Origin: an uncultured Actinomyces sp.
GTDB taxonomy: Bacteria; Actinomycetota; Actinomycetes; Actinomycetales; Actinomycetaceae
Length of the DNA: 5,678 nt
Reading direction: 5' to 3'
NCBI GenBank assembly: GCA_938022345.1
Contig: CALIEP010000190.1
Location: 1 to 5,678 of the forward strand
The notes beneath the pieces are model-generated. The model worked only from the letters and a program-made list of their open reading frames with translations. It did no database searches and was not told the origin of the DNA. The stretch's first letter is position 1. Each line of letters opens with the position of its first letter. Position numbers and translations under genes: made by a program. Of this stretch, positions 1 to 5,554 are shown piece by piece.

Positions 1-56
1 ATAACCGTTGTGAGGGGTGCGGGGGCGTGTGACGGCTCCGCACCCCTTTCCGTTAT
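1..56 (+). terminator. GC-rich hairpin, probable terminator of an upstream gene
   Basis: A perfect 10-bp stem pairs positions 13-22 (AGGGGTGCGG) with 38-47 (CCGCACCCCT) around a 15-base loop. It is followed by TTTCCGTTATTC, which is only partly T-rich. An outer arm, ATAAC at 1-5 with GTTAT at 52-56, could extend the structure. No coding sequence is visible before it in the window. The simplest reading is an intrinsic terminator for a gene ending just upstream, which would isolate the operon starting at 147. The weak T-tract leaves open a role as an mRNA-stabilising or attenuating hairpin. Confidence 0.6.
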
Positions 57-80
57 TCGCGTTCAGGATTTGCGGCTTGG

Positions 81-109
81 TGGAAAAAGAGCCTCCTGAC
101 CGGTACCTT
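81..109 (+). promoter_or_regulatory. Possible promoter of the nitrite reductase operon
   Basis: TGGAAA (81-86) is followed after 17 bases by TACCTT (104-109). The second box fits the actinobacterial TANNNT -10 pattern and the first matches 4 of 6 bases of TTGACA. Transcription would start near 116 and give a leader of about 30 bases. An imperfect palindrome (ACCTTTAAGGGGT, 105-117) overlaps the -10 box and could be an operator. I see no clear FNR/CRP-type palindrome. This is weak pattern matching only. Confidence 0.3.
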
Positions 110-128
110 TAAGGGGTCTCATTAAAGC

Positions 129-136
129 AGGAGAGG
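129..136 (+). promoter_or_regulatory. Ribosome binding site for the first membrane protein
   Basis: AGGAGAGG ends 10 bases before the ATG at 147. An in-frame TAA at 123-125 rules out any longer form, so this site and the stop together fix the start. Confidence 0.75.
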
Positions 137-146
137 TCCGGTAAAA

Positions 147-1364
147 ATGGTGGAGAAAACGCGCGAAGGTGCGGATACCTTAACCTCTGCACTCCCGCCT
201 TTTCCCTGGCGCCGGATGATCCTCCTCATGGGGGCGGCACTTGCGCTTCTTGCGGGACTTGACGCAGCTCTTGTTCGCTTGGGTGCTCTTGCTCCCGTGG
301 GCTCTACTGATTTGGGTGCAATCCACGGAATCCTCATGGTCTACGGCTTCCTGGGAACAGCGATCTGTTTAGAACGTGCGGTAGCGCTGAACTCTCGATG
401 GGCCTACCTTTCCCCGGCCGCCTCGGCGCTCGCGGGAATTGCCGCCATCGTCATCTCTCAAAGCCCTGCGGTTGCCAATTTCATTGCCACATTGCCACTT
501 CCGGCCTACCTGAGCCGCATCCTTCCCGGATATCAATCCCAGCGAATGCTTCCGGCAGTCCTGTGGACAATCTCCATGATCACCCTGGTCATGATTTACC
601 GGCATGTGTGGAAAAAGCGTCAAGCTTCGTACGCGGTCCTCATCCAGCTGATTGCTGCCTGCGTTGGCCTGTGTGGGATCCTCTTGTGGATGCGAGGCCT
701 GGAAGTCGCTCTCATCATGCCCTGGTGGTTGTTCTTCTTGGTTCTGACGATCATCGGTGAGCGCCTTGAACTGGCGCGCCTTGCTTTCAGTGAGACAACC
801 GAGAAACGAATTTTGGTTTGGGTCGGAGCTCTGCTCATTTCCTTGGCACTGACACTGATTGTTCCCCTTGTCGCCTACCCGCTTTTAGGAATTTCCCTTG
901 TGGCGCTTGCGATCGACATGGGATATCACGACGTCGCTCTCAAAACCATCAAAATTCCCGGAATCCCGCGTCTTTCAGCAGTTGCGATGCTCGCGGGATA
1001 TGGGTGGGCACTGCTTCCCGCTCTCCTCTGGATTACCGCGCCCCCGACCTTTTCCGGCTATGGCTACGATGCGATTGTTCACGCCTTGACAGTTGGCTTC
1101 GCCGTCTCCATGGTCATCGCGCATGCGCCGGTCATCATCCCCTCGGTCATTCGTCGCGAGGTTCCCTACCACTTCTCGATGTGGGTCCCTCTGGTTCTTT
1201 TCCACCTCAGCTTGCTGATTCGTTTCCTGTCTGGTGCACGCGAGGCCGCACTTCCCTGGCGTTTTGGTGGAGCGCTTGGAGTATGTGCATTCCTCCTCTT
1301 CGTCGTGACGACTGCGAGCGTGACAATTGTGAACGCACGACGTGGGCGGGTCACCCATGCCTGA
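147..1364 (+). CDS. Polytopic membrane protein, NnrS-like (possible haem/copper protein)
   Basis: A 405-residue integral membrane protein with about 12 hydrophobic segments (roughly residues 22-45, 56-78, 88-107, 136-153, 162-182, 188-204, 222-240, 240-258, 272-296, 306-333, 343-362, 371-394). Two conserved-looking helices carry histidines. One is around His60, reading IHGILMVYGFLGT and then LERAVAL. The other is around His312 and His326, reading HALTVGF, then SMVIAHAPVIIPSVIRR. His342 and His353 lie just after. This pattern resembles NnrS-type and related uncharacterised proteins often found near denitrification genes. NnrS is a haem- and copper-containing membrane protein linked to nitric oxide stress, not a proven enzyme. 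The gene is first in the operon: its stop overlaps the start of the next gene by 8 bases. The start is ATG with a good ribosome binding site and an in-frame stop upstream. A role in NO handling or electron/metal supply to the downstream reductase is inference from context. I cannot confirm cofactor binding, and a nitrite/NO sensor or a transporter are alternatives. Confidence 0.7.
   Translation: MVEKTREGADTLTSALPPFPWRRMILLMGAALALLAGLDAALVRLGALAPVGSTDLGAIHGILMVYGFLGTAICLERAVALNSRWAYLSPAASALAGIAAIVISQSPAVANFIATLPLPAYLSRILPGYQSQRMLPAVLWTISMITLVMIYRHVWKKRQASYAVLIQLIAACVGLCGILLWMRGLEVALIMPWWLFFLVLTIIGERLELARLAFSETTEKRILVWVGALLISLALTLIVPLVAYPLLGISLVALAIDMGYHDVALKTIKIPGIPRLSAVAMLAGYGWALLPALLWITAPPTFSGYGYDAIVHALTVGFAVSMVIAHAPVIIPSVIRREVPYHFSMWVPLVLFHLSLLIRFLSGAREAALPWRFGGALGVCAFLLFVVTTASVTIVNARRGRVTHA
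1344..1350 (+). promoter_or_regulatory. Ribosome binding site deciding the second gene's start
   Basis: GGGCGGG lies 6 bases before the ATG at 1357, inside the end of the first gene. A GTG at 1342, in the same frame, has no comparable purine-rich site at the right distance and would itself overlap this one. I therefore prefer the ATG at 1357 over the longer GTG form. Confidence 0.55.
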
Positions 1365-2733
1365 GATTTCTTCTCCTAGGGCGGGACTGAGTATCGGTGT
1401 GGGACCGACAGGCGCTCCCACCGGCGCCCCGGGACCCGGACGCCCCTCCCGAATGCGCATCGATCGCTTGGGAACCACGTGGATGATCATCGCGGTTCTT
1501 ATGGCGGTAATAACCCTCTTCCTTCACCGCCGCATGCCGCAGCCCCTGTGGACCATGATCCATCTGGTGACTTTAGGCGTCTTAAGCAATGGAATTTTCC
1601 AATGGTCATGGTTCTTTGCTCGCTCCCTTGCACGTCTGGCAGCCGATGACCGCAGAGCTCACTCGGACAACCTGCGTCGAATGCTGAGCTTCAATGCGTG
1701 TTTTGCATTGCTCTTTATTTCGATGTGGCTTGGCTGGTTCATCGGAACTGTCGTTGCGGCAACGGGCATTGCGGCAATTGCTGCCTGGCATGGCGCCGCG
1801 ATGCTGTCGGTTCTTCGCGAGCGTTTGGCCTCGCGCTTTGTCATTGTTGTGCGCTACTACGTGTGCGCGGCAGCTTTCTTTGTACTCACCGCGCTTCTTG
1901 CTGGTTTTGTCACCACCACAATGTTTTCTTCTTCCATTCCCGAGGCCTTGCTTGCGATGCGTGATCGCCTGACCTTTGCACACGCTCTCAGTGGTGTTGG
2001 CGGATGGCTGGGCCTGAGCATCGGTGGCACCGCAATTACCTTGGGGCCGACAATCTTGCGTACACGGATGTCTCCCGATGCGGTTTCCTGGGGGATTAAA
2101 GTTCTTCTGCCTTGGTGCGTCAGTTTGCTGATTGCGGTATGCGGAGCTCTCTTAGGAGCTATGCCCCTGGTCGGTGCCGGAATTTTAGGTGCGGCCGCCT
2201 GCGGGATTATGGGGATTCTTATCCCTTATGCGCGTGTTTTAGCAGCAAAGAAACCTCAAGAGTATTCCGCATGGTCATTCCTTATCGGATTGGGATGGAT
2301 TGCTCTAGGCATTCTTTTCTTGGGGATTACGGCGCTTTTTGTCAGTACTCCGAGCGGTATTCGAGCGCTGACCATGATGTGGCTTCCGATTATTGGAGCG
2401 GGCGGCTTCGCCCAGCTCTTTGTGGGAGCACTGAGCTATCTGATGCCAGTTGTCATTGGAGGCGGTCCTTCGGTTGTCAGAATTGGTATTGCAATTCTTG
2501 ACTGGCAGTTCGCACTGCGTGTGGCGCTGAGAAACGGAGCTCTGTTCCTTCAAGTTGTCCTTTTCTGTGCTGCCGCAAGCACAGCGGTTACTACTCTTCG
2601 ATACGCGCTTTGGCTGGTCGTGATCATGACCTTCGCAATTGACATCGTGATGTTTGCGCGCGCGGGAAAAAATCAAGTACGAGCGCGTCGAGAACGCATC
2701 AAAGAGATGAGTGAAAGTAGGCAGGTTCAATGA
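1357..2733 (+). CDS. Membrane module partnering NirK (NirK-fusion N-domain type)
   Basis: With the ATG at 1357 this is 458 residues (463 if GTG at 1342 is used). A Pro/Gly-rich cytoplasmic-looking N-terminus of about 35 residues precedes roughly 12 hydrophobic segments. His69 sits in a helix reading HLVTLGVLSNGIFQWSW. His209 begins AHALSGVGGWLGLSIGG, followed by a T-L-G-P-T-I-L-R-T-R-M run. His145 is a third candidate ligand. Near residues 354-373 is GALSYLMPVVIGGGPSVVR. From memory, these motifs match the N-terminal membrane half of long actinobacterial copper nitrite reductase/multicopper oxidase fusions; I cannot run the search. The C-terminus is basic (RARRERIKE), suggesting a cytoplasmic end. 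The gene overlaps both neighbours (8 bases upstream, 4 downstream), so it is translationally coupled. Inferred job: take electrons from the quinone pool or otherwise feed and anchor the cupredoxin-NirK encoded next. An assembly or copper-delivery role is the main alternative. ATG at 1453 is a further possible, shorter start. Confidence 0.7.
   Translation: MPEISSPRAGLSIGVGPTGAPTGAPGPGRPSRMRIDRLGTTWMIIAVLMAVITLFLHRRMPQPLWTMIHLVTLGVLSNGIFQWSWFFARSLARLAADDRRAHSDNLRRMLSFNACFALLFISMWLGWFIGTVVAATGIAAIAAWHGAAMLSVLRERLASRFVIVVRYYVCAAAFFVLTALLAGFVTTTMFSSSIPEALLAMRDRLTFAHALSGVGGWLGLSIGGTAITLGPTILRTRMSPDAVSWGIKVLLPWCVSLLIAVCGALLGAMPLVGAGILGAAACGIMGILIPYARVLAAKKPQEYSAWSFLIGLGWIALGILFLGITALFVSTPSGIRALTMMWLPIIGAGGFAQLFVGALSYLMPVVIGGGPSVVRIGIAILDWQFALRVALRNGALFLQVVLFCAAASTAVTTLRYALWLVVIMTFAIDIVMFARAGKNQVRARRERIKEMSESRQVQ
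2719..2725 (+). promoter_or_regulatory. Ribosome binding site and ATGA coupling for nirK
   Basis: AGGCAGG ends 4 bases before the ATG at 2730, and its first AGG (2719-2721) lies 8 bases away, within the end of the membrane-module gene. The ATG overlaps that gene's TGA stop (ATGA, 2730-2733). A TAG at 2718-2720 is in frame with nirK, so no longer start is possible. Coupled reinitiation would give near-equal amounts of the two proteins. Confidence 0.65.
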
Positions 2734-4151
2734 GCGAAGAAACTACCGGTCCCTCGCGGGCAGCAATGGTCTTCACTGGCCTTGGCGCTGTTGTCGCCCT
2801 TGTTCTTGCCAGTGTCCTAGCTGGCGGAAGTAACGCAACGCAAAACTCAGCGGTGGGGAACACCTCAAGCGTGGCCTCGTCAACTCAGGTGAAAGAAACC
2901 GGTGAAACTACCCACGTGGAAATCGGTGTCCAAGGGATGTCTTTCACCCCCTCTGTTATTCATGTTCCTGCGGGAAACCGACTGCAGATTACTTTTACGA
3001 ATACGGCTGAACAACGCCACGATTTGGTCCTGGCCAATGGGCAAACAACAGGTTCTCTGGCCCCTGGATCAAGCGCGGAACTTGACGCAGGAGTGATCAC
3101 TGCCAACACTGAAGGCTGGTGCTCGCTGCCAGGACACCGTGAGATGGGGATGACGCTCAGCATTGTCACCGATGGTGCGCCGGGCGGCTCAGCCTCAGCG
3201 GGCTCGCACTCTGGCGGGGCCTCTCACAACCACGAGGTTGCAACGGGGACGGGAATCCCAACTGCAGACCAACTGCGAGCCTATGCGGCGAAAGTCGATC
3301 CCTATCCCGCTGAAGTTGCGCCGGCCTCGGAAGAAAAAGACCACTACTACACCCTGGTTGCACGCGACGATATTGTGCAGAACCTGAGCGAGGATGTCAG
3401 CCGGACGATCTGGACTTTCAACGGGAACACTCCCGCACCTACCCTGCGTGGAAAGATTGGTGACACCTTCCACATCACCCTCAAAAACGAAGGGACAATG
3501 GGGCATTCTCTGGACTTCCACGCGGGCGATATTGCGCCGGATGAGGCCATGAAGACCATCGATCCGGGGCAAACGCTGGAATACACCTTCACCGCGAAGG
3601 CAGCCGGTATCTGGATGTATCACTGCTCGACGCACCCCATGTCTATGCACATTGCTAACGGCATGACCGGTGCGGTGATTATTTATCCCACTGATCTGCG
3701 CCCAGTGGATCACGAGTACGCGATGGTTACGACCGAACTGTACTTGGGGGACAACGGCGGTACTGCGAACGCAACGAAGATCGCTTCGATGATGCCTGAC
3801 CTGCAGGCATTCAACGGTCGCCCCTTCCAGTACGATGCGCACCCCCTCAAGGTGAAGGTCGGCCAGCGCGTGCGTTTCTGGCTGATGGATTCGGGTCCAA
3901 ATACCGCCATGTCCTTCCACATCGTTGGTGGGCAATTCGATACCGTTTGGGATGAAGGTGGCTACACGCTCATCGACGGCGGCAATGCCATCAGCCGTGG
4001 GGGAGGAGGATCTCAGACCTTCCCCATGCTTCCCGCGCAGGGTGGTTTTGTGGAGCTTTCCTTTAAGGAACCGGGTACCTACACCTTCGTGAACCACATC
4101 ATGAGCCTTGCCGAGGCCGGGGCTCACGGAAAGATTGAAGTGACGAACTAA
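2730..4151 (+). CDS. nirK: Copper nitrite reductase with N-terminal cupredoxin domain, membrane-anchored
   Basis: A 473-residue protein predicted to reduce nitrite to nitric oxide on the outer face of the membrane. Residues about 11-32 form one hydrophobic helix without a lipobox Cys or twin arginine: an uncleaved anchor or Sec signal. Residues about 60-147 are a cupredoxin with type 1 copper ligands His97, Cys131, His136 and Met141 (WCSLPGHREMGM). A Gly/Ser/His-rich linker follows (about 148-175). The two-domain NirK core covers about 205-473. It has His259, Asp262 and His264 in GHSLDFH; His298-Cys299, His307 and Met312 in YHCSTHPMSMH plus IANGM; His397 in SFHIVGG; and His456 in VNHIMSL. By homology to Alcaligenes NirK, the type 1 site is His259/Cys299/His307/Met312, the type 2 site is His264/His298/His456, and the catalytic pair is Asp262/His397. 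All are present. The HCH motif of laccases is absent, so a multicopper oxidase is unlikely despite likely database labels. An extra N-terminal cupredoxin is also known in the Hyphomicrobium denitrificans enzyme. The preceding membrane protein is the likely redox or anchoring partner. Confidence 0.93.
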   Translation: MSEETTGPSRAAMVFTGLGAVVALVLASVLAGGSNATQNSAVGNTSSVASSTQVKETGETTHVEIGVQGMSFTPSVIHVPAGNRLQITFTNTAEQRHDLVLANGQTTGSLAPGSSAELDAGVITANTEGWCSLPGHREMGMTLSIVTDGAPGGSASAGSHSGGASHNHEVATGTGIPTADQLRAYAAKVDPYPAEVAPASEEKDHYYTLVARDDIVQNLSEDVSRTIWTFNGNTPAPTLRGKIGDTFHITLKNEGTMGHSLDFHAGDIAPDEAMKTIDPGQTLEYTFTAKAAGIWMYHCSTHPMSMHIANGMTGAVIIYPTDLRPVDHEYAMVTTELYLGDNGGTANATKIASMMPDLQAFNGRPFQYDAHPLKVKVGQRVRFWLMDSGPNTAMSFHIVGGQFDTVWDEGGYTLIDGGNAISRGGGGSQTFPMLPAQGGFVELSFKEPGTYTFVNHIMSLAEAGAHGKIEVTN

Positions 4152-4164
4152 CCCACTCTTGCCT

Positions 4165-4177
4165 GGTGCGCGGCACC
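4165..4177 (+). terminator. Small hairpin after nirK, weak terminator candidate
   Basis: GGTGC (4165-4169) and GCACC (4173-4177) can pair around a 3-base GCG loop, 13 bases after the nirK stop. No T-tract follows, so intrinsic termination is doubtful. The same bases also belong to a cluster of GGCAC/GTGCC words in this gap and could be protein-binding half-sites instead. Confidence 0.25.
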
Positions 4178-4190
4178 ATAAGCGTGGGGA

Positions 4191-4220
4191 GTGCCAAAGG
4201 CCCCTAAGAGCGCATAAACT
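4191..4220 (+). promoter_or_regulatory. Probable promoter of a leaderless transporter transcript
   Basis: GTGCCA (4191-4196, 4 of 6 to TTGACA) is followed after 18 bases by TAAACT (4215-4220), which fits TANNNT. The GTG start codon lies at 4227, with six bases between. Transcription from this box would begin at or next to the start codon. No purine-rich ribosome binding site is seen between the -10 box and the GTG. Both facts fit the leaderless mRNAs common in Actinobacteria. If correct, the transporter is transcribed independently of nirK. Confidence 0.5.
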
Positions 4221-4226
4221 GGCACA

Positions 4227-5549
4227 GTGCTGTCGACCTATGGGGAAATTCTTCGTCTGAACCGAGCATGGCGTTTTTCAGCCGCCGGCTTCATTTTGCG
4301 CCTACCCATGTCCATCATGCCGATCTCGATCATCTTGTCGATCCAGGCGGCTTATGGAAACTACACCCTTGCGGGTGCGGTGTCGGCAATCAATATCATC
4401 GCTTTGGCAGTAACCGCGCCAATGTGGGCACGTCTAGTTGACCGCTACGGACAGCTCAAAGTCATGGGGCCGGTTTTTGCGGTGTCGGCAGTTGCGACCA
4501 TTGTGTTGTTCGTGGCGACTCTTCAGATGGCCTCGCCCTCGATCTTGTTCGTATCTGCCGGAATTGCTGGTGCAACCTGGGGGTCTCCGGGCGCATTAGT
4601 ACGAGCTCGATGGATCCGCACCACCGACACGGTGTCACAGCTCAATAGCGCATTTGCTCTCGAGGCCGCTGTCGACGAATTCGTCTACATTGTTGGGCCT
4701 GTCGTTGCAACGGTTGTGGGAACGGTTCTGCACCCGACGACCGGTGTTGTGGTCTCCATTGTTTTCCTTTCTGTCGGTGCGGCGCTCTTCTTATCCCAGC
4801 GTTCTTCGGAACCCCTTCCATTGGGGAAGGCTGGTCGCGCCGCTCAGGTAGCTAGCGACGGAACTGAGGGCTCAAGGGACGCGGCATCGGATGCTAAGGG
4901 CGCAACGGCCTCGGCACCCGCACGAGAACGATCCCTGCTTCTTCTTCCCGCGATGATCGTCCTCATGCTGACTTACACGGGAATGGGCGCACAATTCGGT
5001 GCAAATGACATTGCTGTTGTTGCTTTCACCAAGGAGCTTGGGGTTCCCGCACTTTCGGGTGTTCTACTTGCAATGTTCTCGCTTGGCTCGTTTATCTCCG
5101 CACTGATCTACGGTGCGCGGAGCTGGCGACGTCCCCTGTGGCAGCTCTTTGCGATCGGCGTTGTCGCCTTGGCAATTGGTATGACCGCCTACCTGCTGGC
5201 GCATACGATCATCGCCCTGGCCGTCATCATGTTGATCAGCGGCATTGCCTGTGCCCCCACCATGACGAACGTCAACATGATGGTCACCAAATCTGTTCCC
5301 AGACATCGTCAGACCGAAGGCCTGGCATGGTTGAGCACTGCCATTAACCTGGGCGTTTCGCTGGGATCTTCTGCCTCGGGTCCCGCTGTCGACCGTTATG
5401 GTTCGGGCGGCGCCTACGTGATGATTGCAATCTTTGCGTGGGTCATGGTTCTCATCATGCTCGTTGGCCTTCCACCTTTGAGGCGTTCCATGGAGAAGTC
5501 TGCTGTGGAAGAAGCGCAGCATCAGCGTGATCTTCTGAATGAGGACTGA
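4227..5549 (+). CDS. Major facilitator superfamily (MFS) transporter, substrate unknown
   Basis: A 440-residue protein with the usual MFS length and layout: six hydrophobic segments (within about 18-190), a charged and Ala/Ser/Gly-rich cytoplasmic loop (about 191-236), then six more (about 237-415) and a short acidic/basic C-terminal tail. The loop between helices 2 and 3 carries ARLVDRYGQLKVM (68-80), a variant of MFS motif A. A related sequence, GPAVDRYGSGGA, appears in the second half (385-396). The segment around 144-157 (ALEAAVDEFVYIVG) puts several acidic residues at the start of a helix, as in many actinobacterial MFS exporters. The start is GTG at 4227. An in-frame TAA at 4215-4217 excludes a longer form, and the next Met at residue 28 would cut into the first helix. 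It is not a recognisable NarK-type nitrate/nitrite carrier, since I see no nitrate-signature motif. Substrate and link to nirK are unknown; export of a toxic compound or metabolite is a guess. Confidence 0.88.
   Translation: MLSTYGEILRLNRAWRFSAAGFILRLPMSIMPISIILSIQAAYGNYTLAGAVSAINIIALAVTAPMWARLVDRYGQLKVMGPVFAVSAVATIVLFVATLQMASPSILFVSAGIAGATWGSPGALVRARWIRTTDTVSQLNSAFALEAAVDEFVYIVGPVVATVVGTVLHPTTGVVVSIVFLSVGAALFLSQRSSEPLPLGKAGRAAQVASDGTEGSRDAASDAKGATASAPARERSLLLLPAMIVLMLTYTGMGAQFGANDIAVVAFTKELGVPALSGVLLAMFSLGSFISALIYGARSWRRPLWQLFAIGVVALAIGMTAYLLAHTIIALAVIMLISGIACAPTMTNVNMMVTKSVPRHRQTEGLAWLSTAINLGVSLGSSASGPAVDRYGSGGAYVMIAIFAWVMVLIMLVGLPPLRRSMEKSAVEEAQHQRDLLNED
5541..5546 (+). promoter_or_regulatory. 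Ribosome binding site for the last, partial gene
   Basis: GAGGAC lies in the final codons of the transporter gene, 8 bases before the GTG at 5555. A TTG at 5552 in the same frame is also possible, but the spacing to it is shorter. The site favours GTG 5555. Confidence 0.5.
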
Positions 5550-5554
5550 AATTG

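Noticed and set aside
818..1390. Plus-strand 190-codon frame inside the first gene
   Set aside because: It is a shifted frame of the membrane protein, rich in Arg, Ser, Cys and Pro, with no ribosome binding site or motif.
975..1490. Minus-strand open frame of 171 codons across the junction of the first two genes
   Set aside because: The translation is a highly charged low-order sequence with no recognisable motif, and both opposing genes have strong membrane protein signatures.
3195..4127. Long open frame of 310 codons on the minus strand, opposite nirK
   Set aside because: It lies wholly inside the clearly conserved nirK gene. Its protein is rich in His, Arg, Val and Gly without domains or hydrophobic pattern, as expected for an antisense frame of GC-rich DNA.
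2730..4151. Reading the reductase as a laccase-type multicopper oxidase
   Set aside because: The HCH-x3-H-x3-GM motif and paired HxH sites of a trinuclear centre are missing, while all NirK ligands and the Asp262/His397 catalytic pair are present.
4186..4204. GGGG/CCCC pairing as a terminator after nirK
   Set aside because: Only 4 base pairs around an 11-base loop and no T-tract; it also overlaps the probable promoter.
4227..5549. NarK-type nitrate/nitrite transporter, suggested by adjacency to nirK
   Set aside because: The general MFS motif is visible, but I see no nitrate-signature glycine-rich motif in helices 5 and 11. Adjacency alone is not enough.
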